A stretch of 38,838 nucleotides of DNA from Nonomuraea zeae (lineage in GTDB: Bacteria > Actinomycetota > Actinomycetes > Streptosporangiales > Streptosporangiaceae): NCBI RefSeq assembly GCF_005889725.1, contig NZ_VCKX01000097.1, positions 1 through 38,838 on the forward strand, read 5' to 3'. Shown here piece by piece: positions 30,708-38,605 of this stretch; position 1 is the stretch's first letter; the number at the start of each line of letters is the position of its first letter. The notes under the pieces were generated by a model. The model had not been told where the DNA came from, made no database searches, and saw only the letters and a list, made by a program, of their open reading frames with translations. The translations under genes were made by a program, and so were the position numbers.

Positions 30708-31637
30708 TCACCGGCGCCCGGGACTCCGGCGCCGGCCCCGGTCTCCGAGGACCCCGCGCACCTGCTCCCGCAGCCAGGAATGCGCGGGGTCCGCGTCGTT
30801 CCGCGGGTGCCACGCCTGCGACAGCGTCATCTCCGGCAGCTCGAACGGGATCGGGAACGTCACCAGCCCCAGCGCCTCGACCATCGTCGCCGTGAGGCGT
30901 TCGGGCGTCATTCCGACCAGATCGGACTGCCGCACCGCCAGCAGCGCGGCCCCGAACGTCGGCACGGTCCCCGCCACCCTGCGCGAGAGCCCCATGCCGG
31001 CCAGGGCCTCGTCGACCGGCCCCGCGATCCGCCCCCTGCGCGTGGCGATGACGTGCTCGTACGCCGCCAGCCGCGCGGCCGTCACCGGCTCGCCGAGCAG
31101 CGGGTGCCCGGGGCGTACGACGCCGACCGCCCGATCGGTCGCCAGCGGCTCGACCCGGGTCTCCGGCGCCGGGTCCGTGATCACCGTCACCTCCAGGTCG
31201 ACGCTCCCGTCGCGCAGCGCGTGCGTGTCCGCCGGACCTTCGGGGATGAACGAGAACGACACCCCCGGCGCGGACCTCGCCGCCTCGGTCAGCAGCGGGA
31301 GGCTCACCGCGGTGATCACCGCGTCCGAGGCCAGGATCGCGAAACGGCGCGTCAGCGTGGCCGGGTCCAGCGCCCCCGGCGGCGTGAACACCTTCCTGGC
31401 CGCCTCCACCAGCGCGCGCACCTCCGCCTGCACCGCCAGCGCCCGCGGAGTCGGCACCATGTGCCGCCCCGAGCGCACCAGGACCGGATCGCCCATCGCC
31501 TTGCGGATGCGGCCCAGGGTGCGGCTCATGGCGGGCTCGGACAGGCTCAGCCGGCGCGCCGCGGCGGAGACGCTGGCCTCCTCCAGCAGGGCGTCCAGCG
31601 CGATCAGCAGGTCCAGGCTGGGTTGCGTCTGATGCAT
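30708..31637 (-). CDS. LysR-family regulator, NodD/SyrM-like
   Basis: 309 residues. Helix-turn-helix: LDLLIALDALLEEASVSAAARRLSLSEPAMSRTLGRIRKAMGDPVLVRSGRHMVPTPRA (about residues 8-66). The SEPAMSRTL and DPVLVR pattern is that of the NodD subgroup. C-terminal effector domain to about residue 295. Divergent from an MFS exporter, its presumed target. The start codon lies inside a repeated atgcat element. Confidence 0.88.
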   Translation of the reverse strand: MHQTQPSLDLLIALDALLEEASVSAAARRLSLSEPAMSRTLGRIRKAMGDPVLVRSGRHMVPTPRALAVQAEVRALVEAARKVFTPPGALDPATLTRRFAILASDAVITAVSLPLLTEAARSAPGVSFSFIPEGPADTHALRDGSVDLEVTVITDPAPETRVEPLATDRAVGVVRPGHPLLGEPVTAARLAAYEHVIATRRGRIAGPVDEALAGMGLSRRVAGTVPTFGAALLAVRQSDLVGMTPERLTATMVEALGLVTFPIPFELPEMTLSQAWHPRNDADPAHSWLREQVRGVLGDRGRRRSPGRR

Positions 31638-31659
31638 ATATTTCCTGCCAAAGATGCAT
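31632..31659. promoter_or_regulatory. Paired ATGCAT palindromes, candidate LysR site
   Basis: atgcat at 31632-31637 and 31654-31659, each palindromic, 22 bases (two helical turns) apart. The first contains the lysR start codon complement. Confidence 0.4.
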
Positions 31660-31751
31660 TTGAGGTTAGGTCACCGTCGAGTCTACGGTGAAGGCGCGGG
31701 AGGCCTCCGCTCGTCACCTTCACCCAACCCAGACCCGACGGGGGTTCTCGT

Positions 31752-33104
31752 ATGCCCGAAACCATCCTGGAGACCGGACATCCCGCCAAGCGGCGGATCA
31801 TGGCCGTCATGGCGTCGTCCGTGATCCTCGCGGTCGCCCTGGTCGCCGCCGTCAACCTCGCCATCCCCACGCTCGCCGCGAGCGACCTGCGTCCGACGCA
31901 GGCGCAGATCCTGTGGATCGTGGACGCGTACGTCATCGTCTTCGCCTGCCTGCTCGTCCCCGCGGGCGCGGCGGGCGACCGCTTCGGCAGGAAGGGGGTG
32001 CTGCTGACCGGGCTGGCCGTGTTCGCGGCCGGTTGCCTGGCGGCGGCGCTCGCGCCGGACGTCGGCACCCTGATCGCGGCCAGGGCCGTGAGCGGCGCGG
32101 GAGCCGCCATGGTGATGCCGGCCTCGCTGGCCGTGACCGTCGGCGCGTACCCGCCGGGGGAGCGCGGCCAGGCCGTCGCGGCCTGGACCGCCGCCACCGG
32201 GGCCGCGGGCGTGCTCGGCAACCTGGGCGGCGGCCTGGTCATGCAGTATCTGCCGTGGCGGGCCCTGTTCGGCGTGCCGGTGCTGCTGGCCGCCGTGCTC
32301 GCCGTGCTCGTCGCCCTGCTGGTGCCGCGCGCGGAGCGCCATCCCGCGACCCTGGACCTGCCGGGCACGGCGCTGCTCACGGCCGCGTCCGTGGCGCTGC
32401 TCGCCGGGATCATCGAAGGACCTGAGGCCGGATGGGGGAGCGGGCTGGTGCTGGGCTCGTTCGGCGCGGCGGCGGTGCTCTTCGCGATCTTCGTCACCCA
32501 CCAGCTCCGCGCCCAGGCCCCGCTGCTGGACCCCCGGCTGTTCAAGGCGGCGCGGCTGCGGGCGGGGACGCTGGGGGTGGCGGTGACGTTCTTCGGGCTG
32601 TTCGCGATGTTCTTCGTCAACGCCCGCTATCTGCAGGACGTCAAGGGCTTCTCGCCGCTGCTCACCGGGGTGGCCATCGTGCCGCTCACGATCCCGATGA
32701 TCGTCGTGTCGCGGAGGTCGGCCCGCTTCGCCTCGCGTCCCGCCGTCCAGGCCGGGCTGGTGGGCATCGTGGCGGGGCTGACGCTGCTGTCGTTCGCGGA
32801 CGCCGCCATGCCGTACCCGGTCTACGCGGTGGGGCTCCTGGTGATGGGCGCGGCGATGGGGCTGTGCCTGCCCGTGCTGTCGCACGAGATCATGGCCGCG
32901 CTGCCGCGCGAGCGGTCCGGCCTCGGGTCCGGGCTCAACAGCGCCACCCGGGAGCTGGGCAGCGCGGTCGGGGTCGCCGTCATGGGGACCGTGGCGGCCA
33001 CGCACGGCATGGCCGCCGGCTACCGGGTCGTGGCGGCCGTGGTACTGGCCGGAGCCCTCCTGCTTCCCCGGTCGCTCAGGACAGGTGCGCGCGAATCTGC
33101 CTGA
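31752..33104 (+). CDS. MFS transporter, DHA2 (drug:H+ antiporter) type
   Basis: 450 residues with about 14 hydrophobic segments. Motifs: LWIVDAYVIVFACLLVPAGAAGDRFGRKGVLLTG (motif A, residues 55-90), the antiporter motif C region GLVMQYLPWRALF, and the C-half GLGSGLNSATRELGSAVGVAVMG. Most like EmrB/QacA/SmvA exporters. Likely exports an unknown toxic compound and is controlled by the divergent LysR. Its last 29 bases overlap the 3' end of the convergent homocysteine methyltransferase gene. Confidence 0.9.
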   Translation: MPETILETGHPAKRRIMAVMASSVILAVALVAAVNLAIPTLAASDLRPTQAQILWIVDAYVIVFACLLVPAGAAGDRFGRKGVLLTGLAVFAAGCLAAALAPDVGTLIAARAVSGAGAAMVMPASLAVTVGAYPPGERGQAVAAWTAATGAAGVLGNLGGGLVMQYLPWRALFGVPVLLAAVLAVLVALLVPRAERHPATLDLPGTALLTAASVALLAGIIEGPEAGWGSGLVLGSFGAAAVLFAIFVTHQLRAQAPLLDPRLFKAARLRAGTLGVAVTFFGLFAMFFVNARYLQDVKGFSPLLTGVAIVPLTIPMIVVSRRSARFASRPAVQAGLVGIVAGLTLLSFADAAMPYPVYAVGLLVMGAAMGLCLPVLSHEIMAALPRERSGLGSGLNSATRELGSAVGVAVMGTVAATHGMAAGYRVVAAVVLAGALLLPRSLRTGARESA

Positions 33105-33942
33105 TGTGCTCGGGAGTCGTCCGGCAGCAGCCTCCGATCAGCGAGGCCCCGGCCTGCTGCCACTCCTTGGCGGCCTGGCCGTACTCCACCGGGTCGGCCA
33201 GGCCCAGCCAGCGGCGGCCGGCGGCGTCCCAGGTCTCGCCCGAGTTCGGATAGACCACCACGGGCAGTCCGCCGGACAGGCACGAGATGAGACCCGGGAT
33301 GTGGCGCGGCGCGGTGCAGTTCGCGCCGACGGCCACCACCTGCGGATTCCCGCCGAACAGGGCGGCCGCCTCGCGGATCGGCGTGCCGTCGTTGAGCCGC
33401 TCGCCGTCCTTGCAGGAGAAGCTCACCCACGCCTTGACGCCGGGCGTGCGGGTGAGCAGCCGGGCCAGCGCCCGCGCCTCCGGATAGGACGGGATCGTCT
33501 CGCAGGCCATCAGGTCGGCCCCGGCCGAGGCGAGGATCTCCCAGCGCGGCAGGTGCCAGCCGAACAGGCCGTCCTCGTCGAGGTCGTAGTCGCCGGTGTA
33601 CTCGGCGCCGTTGGCCAGGTAGGCGCCGTACGGGCCGACCGAGGCCGCCACCAGCCCGCGGCCGGCCTCGTCGCGCGCCTGCCCGGCCAGCTCCACCGAC
33701 AGCCTGATCAGCCGCTCGGCCCCCGCCGCGCCGAGGCCCCGGCGCAGGAAACCCGGGATCGAGGCCTGGTAGCTGGCCGTCGTGGCGACGTCGGCGCCGG
33801 CGGCGAAGAAGTCGGCGTGCGCCCGCCGGATCAGCTCCGGCTCCTCCAGCAGCAGCCGCGCCGACCAGAGCTCGTCGCCGAGGTCGGCGCCGAGCCGTTC
33901 GAGCTGGGTGGACAGTCCCCCGTCCAGCACAAGTGCAGTCAC
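33076..33942 (-). CDS. mmuM: Homocysteine S-methyltransferase
   Basis: 288 residues from GTG 33942. Motifs: LDGGLSTQLERLG at the N-terminus, TTASYQAS, GPYGAYLANGAEYTGDY, ETIPSYPEA, GANCTAP (zinc Cys) and GGCCRTTPEHI (the two further zinc Cys). All zinc ligands are kept. Transfers a methyl group from S-methylmethionine or a similar donor to homocysteine to give methionine. Follows otsB after 17 bases on the same strand. Ends inside the convergent MFS gene. Confidence 0.9.
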   Translation of the reverse strand: MTALVLDGGLSTQLERLGADLGDELWSARLLLEEPELIRRAHADFFAAGADVATTASYQASIPGFLRRGLGAAGAERLIRLSVELAGQARDEAGRGLVAASVGPYGAYLANGAEYTGDYDLDEDGLFGWHLPRWEILASAGADLMACETIPSYPEARALARLLTRTPGVKAWVSFSCKDGERLNDGTPIREAAALFGGNPQVVAVGANCTAPRHIPGLISCLSGGLPVVVYPNSGETWDAAGRRWLGLADPVEYGQAAKEWQQAGASLIGGCCRTTPEHIRQIRAHLS

Positions 33943-33959
33943 GCAGCCAGGGTATGCAC

Positions 33960-34787
33960 TCAGCCGGGGTGAGAGGCCGCCCGCCGGCCGGGGAACGCGC
34001 TGATCACCTGGTCGAGCAGGGTCGGCGTGTCCTCGGGGCGGTCCACGGTGAAGTCGGCCAGGCGGGCCAGCTCGTCGCCCGTCTCGCCGTTGGCCACCGC
34101 GACCCGCACGCCCATGAACGCGGGATCGCGCGCCTCCCTGCCGCGCAACGCGTCGAACGCCCGGCCGTCGGACAGGTCGTCGCCGAAATACCAGGCGCGG
34201 GTCAGCGTCTCGCTCTCACGGAGCACGACCGTGCCCTTGTCGAGCTCCACTGGGGGCCGCAGCTCGACGACCATGCGGCCGTACTGCTCACGCAGGCCCA
34301 GCTCGGCCGCCTTGTGCGAGCACCACCGCTCCACCGCGCCACGCAGCGAGGGGACCGCGCGGTAGTGCAGCGCCACCAGCAGCGCCTTGTCCTCCACCAG
34401 GACCTCCCCGGGCAGCTCGCTGGCGGCCTCGGCGGCCAGCCGGCGCATGACCGGGGTCCAGGGCTCGGCCTCGGCGTCCGTACGGACCCGGCCGTCGATG
34501 ACGGTCTGCATGCCGTACAGGCCGAACAGGCGCACGTGCGGCGCGGCGGAGAAGCGGTCGGACAGGAACGCGGCCGGGCGGGCGGAGACGACCGCGACCC
34601 GGTCCACCAGCCGCGCCAGCTCCTGCAGCCGCTCCACCGCGCCGGGCACGGGGAACACCGCGCCGGGATCGCGCATGATCGGCGCGATCGTGCCGTCGAA
34701 GTCGAAGAAGAAGCCGGATCTCGCGCTCTCCGCGACGGTGGCGGACACCGCCTCGGCGAAGCGGAGCGGGGCGCGAGAGGTCGCCAT
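33960..34787 (-). CDS. otsB: Trehalose-6-phosphate phosphatase
   Basis: 275 residues from ATG 34787. HAD motifs: FFFDFDGTIAP (Asp29 nucleophile, Asp31), VAVVSARP (motif II Ser), and motif III/IV with the conserved Lys in LDKGTVVL followed by WYFGDDLSDGRAF. The usual GDDxTDE is here GDDLSDG, so the last acidic position is altered. GLYGMQ and the cap region fit the trehalose phosphatase family. No otsA synthase gene is adjacent. Produces trehalose, an osmoprotectant. Confidence 0.88.
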   Translation of the reverse strand: MATSRAPLRFAEAVSATVAESARSGFFFDFDGTIAPIMRDPGAVFPVPGAVERLQELARLVDRVAVVSARPAAFLSDRFSAAPHVRLFGLYGMQTVIDGRVRTDAEAEPWTPVMRRLAAEAASELPGEVLVEDKALLVALHYRAVPSLRGAVERWCSHKAAELGLREQYGRMVVELRPPVELDKGTVVLRESETLTRAWYFGDDLSDGRAFDALRGREARDPAFMGVRVAVANGETGDELARLADFTVDRPEDTPTLLDQVISAFPGRRAASHPG

Positions 34788-34795
34788 GCTCAGGA

Positions 34796-34801
34796 ACGAT
34801 A
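34796..34801 (-). promoter_or_regulatory. Possible leaderless -10 box TATCGT of otsB
   Basis: On the minus strand TATCGT ends eight bases before the ATG at 34787; no ribosome site is visible. Lies in the 119-base gap after the Crp/Fnr gene. Confidence 0.4.
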
Positions 34802-34906
34802 GAACAGCGCCACCGGCTCGAATAGACGGCTGTTCATATTCGCTCCCGATCTCCTGCGCCGTCGGCGAGCACGATCGCGAATGGCCGAGGGCGGCCGGGC
34901 GGGGGG

Positions 34907-35629
34907 TCAGCGGGGTGTGACGGCGGCCAGCCGGGCGAGTGCGGGCCGGTCCAGCACGGTCACCTCGCCGCTGCCGATCTCGACCAGCCCCCGGCGCTCG
35001 AACATGCGCAGGGCCCGGTTCACGCTCACCCTGGTCGCGCCGATCTCGGCCCCGAGGCCCGCCTGGCCCCCGTGCAGCGGCACGGGCAGCGGCACGGGCA
35101 GCGGCACGGGCAGCGGCCCATGAGGTGACCCGTGGGCCGGCGACGGGCCCCCGGCGCAGCGCCGTAGCAGCCAGGTGGCCACGCGCGAGGGGACGTCGCG
35201 CACCGACGCGTCGATGAGCCGCTCGTCGAGCTCTCGCACGGTCGTGGCCAGCGTACGCAGGAGCCGCGCCGCCACCGACGGCTCGGCGGCGACGAGCTCC
35301 AGCACGACCGCGCGCGGCAGCCAGGCCACCTCGACCGGCGTCAGGGCCGTGCGCGTGGCCCGATGGGCGCCGTCCACGAGCAGCGCCGTCTTGTCGAACG
35401 CGACCGGCGCGGCCTCGACGGCGAGCACCACCTCCCGGCCCTCCGCGCTCACCCGCCCGGCCTTCACCCGCCCGTCGAGCAGCACGATCAGGTGCTCGGC
35501 CGGATCCCCTTCCGTGCACAGCACCTGCCCCGCCGGGTAGCGCCGCCACCGCGCCGCCGCCGCCGTCCCCCGCATCCGCTCTTCGCCGAGCTCCGCGAAC
35601 ATCGGCAGGTCCGCCAGCGTGTACGTCAT
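34907..35629 (-). CDS. Crp/Fnr-family regulator with a repeat insert in the DNA-binding half
   Basis: 240 residues from ATG 35629. N-terminal cyclic-nucleotide-type beta roll: FAELGEERMRGTAAAARWRRYPAGQVLCTEGDPAEHLIVLLDGRVKAGR (about 9-60). The cAMP phosphate cassette (RxS in PFGEMALL) is replaced by APVAFDKTALLVDGAHRATRTAL, so cAMP binding is doubtful. The C-terminal helix-turn-helix reads SRVATWLLRRC, then after an insert GLGAEIGATRVSVNRALRMFERRGLVEI. The insert (about residues 160-190) contains PLPV three times, encoded by 12-base repeats. A perfect palindrome covers its start codon, suggesting autoregulation. Confidence 0.85.
   Translation of the reverse strand: MTYTLADLPMFAELGEERMRGTAAAARWRRYPAGQVLCTEGDPAEHLIVLLDGRVKAGRVSAEGREVVLAVEAAPVAFDKTALLVDGAHRATRTALTPVEVAWLPRAVVLELVAAEPSVAARLLRTLATTVRELDERLIDASVRDVPSRVATWLLRRCAGGPSPAHGSPHGPLPVPLPVPLPVPLHGGQAGLGAEIGATRVSVNRALRMFERRGLVEIGSGEVTVLDRPALARLAAVTPR
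35075..35116. repeat. 12-base tandem repeat inside the Crp/Fnr gene
   Basis: cagcggcacggg at 35075-35086, 35087-35098 and 35099-35110 plus a partial copy. Multiples of three keep the frame, so copy number can vary without breaking the protein. Confidence 0.85.
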
Positions 35630-35644
35630 GTATCCCGTGATACA
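35629..35644. promoter_or_regulatory. Perfect palindrome TGTATC-N4-GATACA over the crp-like start
   Basis: tgtatcccgtgataca lies between the divergent Crp/Fnr and YciI genes. It overlaps the first base of the Crp/Fnr ATG and its ribosome site. Its centre is about 66 bases upstream of the YciI start codon. Spacing (TGTAT-N6-ATACA) equals that of Crp/Fnr half-sites. Confidence 0.65.
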
Positions 35645-35689
35645 CCAACCGCGTGCCCCGCGATGCCGACCGCCGGCCCGGCGGCGCCC

Positions 35690-35695
35690 TAGCGT
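35690..35695 (+). promoter_or_regulatory. Leaderless -10 box TAGCGT of the YciI gene
   Basis: TAGCGT ends seven bases before the ATG at 35703, the same box and spacing as in front of the aldo/keto reductase gene. Confidence 0.5.
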
Positions 35696-35702
35696 TCCGG
35701 GC

Positions 35703-35966
35703 ATGGCGAGATACGTACTGCAACTGGCCTTCGACGGCGATCCCCGGCGGCTGGCGGCCCGGCCCGCGCATCGCGAGCACCTGCGGCGGCTCAAGGAGGC
35801 GGGACGGCTGGTGAGCGCCGGGCCCTGGGCGGACGACAGCGGGGCGCTGCACGTGTACGAGGTGTCTGGGGAGAGCGAGCTGCGCGAGATCCTGCGGGAG
35901 GATCCGTACACGGCGGTGGACGGCTACGAGATCGTGCTGCTGAAGGAGTGGACGCCCATCATGTGA
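35703..35966 (+). CDS. YciI-family protein
   Basis: 87 residues. YciI dimeric alpha+beta fold pattern: a first strand YVLQLAF, RPAHREHLRRLKEAGRLVSAGPW (catalytic-type His in RxxHxxHL replaced partly), DDSGALHVYEVSGESELREIL, DPYTAVDGYEIVLLKEW. Full length for the family. Function unknown; relatives include chlorohydroquinone dehalogenase-like and sigma-factor-fused domains. Divergent from the Crp/Fnr gene, which may regulate it. Confidence 0.85.
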   Translation: MARYVLQLAFDGDPRRLAARPAHREHLRRLKEAGRLVSAGPWADDSGALHVYEVSGESELREILREDPYTAVDGYEIVLLKEWTPIM

Positions 35967-36022
35967 CCGTCCGCCCCGGGGAAGCGGCCGGTGAAATCGG
36001 CACGCTTTCCCGAGGCGGACGG
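35967..36022. terminator. Long bidirectional hairpin after yciI
   Basis: Arms 35967-35985 and 36004-36022 (19 bases each) pair at 17 of 19 positions around an 18-base loop. The stem begins immediately after the YciI stop codon and ends 46 bases before the convergent VIT-VWA stop. Confidence 0.75.
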
Positions 36023-36031
36023 CGGGGTCAA

Positions 36032-36071
36032 GCCCGGGTGTACGGGCTCAGGCCCGGGCGTACGGGCTCAG
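36032..36071 (+). repeat. Two perfect-register 20-base tandem repeats
   Basis: gcccgggygtacgggctcag at 36032-36051 and 36052-36071, one base different. The second copy contains the stop codon of the VIT-VWA gene. Confidence 0.8.
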
Positions 36072-38605
36072 GTGCGCTTCCAGAACGGCCCGCGCCGCTC
36101 CTTCCCATCCGCACCGGGAGCACCGCCACCGGGAGCACTGCCACCGGGCGCGCCACCGCCAGGCGTGGACCCGCCGGGGGAGGCTCCGCCGGGCGTGGAC
36201 CCGCCGATGAGCGAGGTCAGGACCTCGACGGCGCGGTCGTGCAGCGCCTGGGCGTCCGCGCCCGGCCGCTCGGCAGCCTCCAGCTCCCGGGCCAGCGCCT
36301 GGAGCTCCTCGTTCCCCCCGAGGTAGGCCGCCAGCGCCGACAGCCGCGACCCGAGATCGGCCAGGTACAGCAGGTCCGGCACCCCGATCGCCTTGAGCCG
36401 GTCGAGCTCGGCCACCAGCTGCGGCCTGACCGACTCCAGCCGGTGCGCCGGCCGCGGCCCGTGCGCGAACCCCGGCGACCCGGGCACCGCCGGTCCGCCG
36501 CCGCGCGGCCGCTGCAACCGGCCCCTCGGCGGCACGCTGGGAGCAGGAGCGGGCATGGGCGGCTGCGCCCCGAAGGCGTCCCCGGCCACCGCCGGGCCGT
36601 CACCTGCGACGAAGCCCTGATCCGCGGCCCCGCCGAAGCCCGGCTCCGACAGCTGGATCCGACCGAAGCCCGCTCCCGGCGGTGGCGCGGCCATCACCGC
36701 GGCCTGGGCCATGAAGCCGCCCGCCATCGGCGGCATCCGAGGCGGCTCCCATCCGCTCGGCGGCTCGACCGGCTGGATGACGCGGTGCTCGGGGCCGCCC
36801 TCCGCGACCTGCCTGGTGTCGATCGCCACGTACGCGGTGAAGCGGCACAGCACGCCGTGCTCCAGCGATGTACGCACGATGCGCGGCTCCAGGTCGTGCT
36901 CGCCCATGGCGTAGCGATCCTCCAGCTCCCGCAGGTGGGCGCGGGCCCAGACGGCGCGGACGGCCGGGTTGTCCACCGTCACGCCCGAGACCTGCTCCTC
37001 CCACGGGCCGCCGGAGGCCAGGCCGCGCACGGTGAGCGAGGAGCCCTCGCGGTAGCGCCCGTACACGCGCAGCGGCACGCCCGGGAAGATCGACCCGAGA
37101 TGGGTGACCGTCTCGGGCACGACGTCCAGGCCCTTGAGCGACAGGTCGGTGACCAGGGGAGCGCCGATCCTGCGGTGGATCTGCTCCATGGCGGCGTCCA
37201 GGCGGTCCTCCGACTCGACCAGCTCGCACCGGCCCGCGCCCAGCCCGGCCAGCCGGCCGAGGAACCCGGCGTTCACGGCCCGGTCGATGCCGACCGTGTG
37301 CACGCGCATGGCCGACAGCGGGCCGCCCGCCTGCTCCAGGATCTGGTCCTCGTTGCCCACCTGGCCGTCGGTGACCAGCACGATGACGCGTTCGCGCTCG
37401 GTGCGGGCGCCGAGGAGCGCGATGGCCTGGCGCAGCGGTTCGAGCAGCTCGGTGCCGCCGCGGGCGTCGACGCGGGAGAGGTGTTCGACGGCGCGGTAGC
37501 GGTTGCGGTCCGACGCCTCGGTGAGCCCCTCGAACGCCTGCTCCACCACCGAGTCGAACGTCAGCACCGCGAAGCGGTCCTGCGCCGTCAGCGTGTCCAC
37601 GATCCGGGCGGCCGCCCTGCGCGCCGCCACCATCTTCCAGCCGCCCATGCTGCCGGAGCGATCGAGCAGCAGGACCAGGTCGCGCGGCGGGCGCGTGGCC
37701 TGGAGGGGCGGCGGCACGACGGTGAGCGCGAACGTCCCTTCCCCGTCGCCCTGGCCCTGCCCCTCGCCCTGCCCCTCGCCTTGGCCCTTGTCTTGGCCCT
37801 CGCCTTCGCCCTTGACGAGTTGCAAGGAGGTGGACGCCTCGAACGACAGGCGCAGGATGAAGTCGCGGTCGAGCCGCTCGCCCGGCCGCAGGCGTACGGT
37901 GTGGCCTTCCTCCTCGACCACGTGCAGGCTGGAGGCCAGCTCACGCAGTTCGAGCCCGGCGGCGTCCACCTTCGCGCCGAGCGAGAGGCGTACGGGGCTG
38001 GGGAAGCCGGGCAGCAGGACGGGCGGGCTGATCCTGGAGGCGTCGGGCACCGCGTCGGTGTCGGGCGCCGCGCCGTCGCCGGCCGGCGGGCCGTCGATGG
38101 GGGTGCCGGGGATGTAGCGCGGCGCCACGACCAGCGGGAAGCGGAACGTGGCCGCCCCGTCCTCGTACGGCAGCGGCTGGCTCATGGTCAGCCTGACCGA
38201 GACGCTCTCGCCGGGCAGGATGTTGCCCACCCTGATCGTGAACACGTCCGGCCGGTCCTCTTCGGCGATCGCCGCCCGCCTGCCCTCGCGCAGCGCCTGA
38301 TCGTAGTCCGCCCTGGCCTGGCCGCGCTCCTTCAGCACGCCGTCGATCACCCGGTCGTCGGCCTCCATCCGGAACCCGGTCACGGCCGCGCGATCCGGCA
38401 GCGGGAAGACGTACGTCGCCTCCAGCGTGACGTCGAACGGGTTCCTGAACCCCTGCGTGACCTCGACCCCGGCGATGAGCCCCGAGATGTCGGCGGCCAC
38501 GTCCACGCTCTCCAGCGGCAGGTTGCCGCGCTCGGTCAGCAGCGCGCCGAACCCGGCGTCCGGCACCGGCAGGCACCGTGCGGGCTCCAGCGAAGTGATC
38601 TTCAT
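36068..38605 (-). CDS. VIT and von Willebrand A domain protein
   Basis: 845 residues. N-terminal VIT domain (about 1-150: VEVTQGFRNPFDVTLEATYVFPLP, then KERGQARADYDQALREGRRAAI, both typical). A Gly/Gln/Glu-rich linker (about 263-290) follows. The VWA domain from about residue 308 has a complete MIDAS: DRSGS (Asp315, Ser317, Ser319), a Thr in ARGGTELLEPL and Asp in VTDGQVGNE. The C-terminal third has Pro/Gly-rich stretches, a helical segment (RPQLVAELDRLKAIGVPDLLYLADLGSRLSALAAYL) and a GGSTPGG-type tail. No signal peptide, so cytoplasmic. Resembles inter-alpha-trypsin-inhibitor-like bacterial proteins of unknown role. Its ATG overlaps the stop of the upstream gene (ATGA). Confidence 0.9.
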   Translation of the reverse strand: MKITSLEPARCLPVPDAGFGALLTERGNLPLESVDVAADISGLIAGVEVTQGFRNPFDVTLEATYVFPLPDRAAVTGFRMEADDRVIDGVLKERGQARADYDQALREGRRAAIAEEDRPDVFTIRVGNILPGESVSVRLTMSQPLPYEDGAATFRFPLVVAPRYIPGTPIDGPPAGDGAAPDTDAVPDASRISPPVLLPGFPSPVRLSLGAKVDAAGLELRELASSLHVVEEEGHTVRLRPGERLDRDFILRLSFEASTSLQLVKGEGEGQDKGQGEGQGEGQGQGDGEGTFALTVVPPPLQATRPPRDLVLLLDRSGSMGGWKMVAARRAAARIVDTLTAQDRFAVLTFDSVVEQAFEGLTEASDRNRYRAVEHLSRVDARGGTELLEPLRQAIALLGARTERERVIVLVTDGQVGNEDQILEQAGGPLSAMRVHTVGIDRAVNAGFLGRLAGLGAGRCELVESEDRLDAAMEQIHRRIGAPLVTDLSLKGLDVVPETVTHLGSIFPGVPLRVYGRYREGSSLTVRGLASGGPWEEQVSGVTVDNPAVRAVWARAHLRELEDRYAMGEHDLEPRIVRTSLEHGVLCRFTAYVAIDTRQVAEGGPEHRVIQPVEPPSGWEPPRMPPMAGGFMAQAAVMAAPPPGAGFGRIQLSEPGFGGAADQGFVAGDGPAVAGDAFGAQPPMPAPAPSVPPRGRLQRPRGGGPAVPGSPGFAHGPRPAHRLESVRPQLVAELDRLKAIGVPDLLYLADLGSRLSALAAYLGGNEELQALARELEAAERPGADAQALHDRAVEVLTSLIGGSTPGGASPGGSTPGGGAPGGSAPGGGAPGADGKERRGPFWKRT

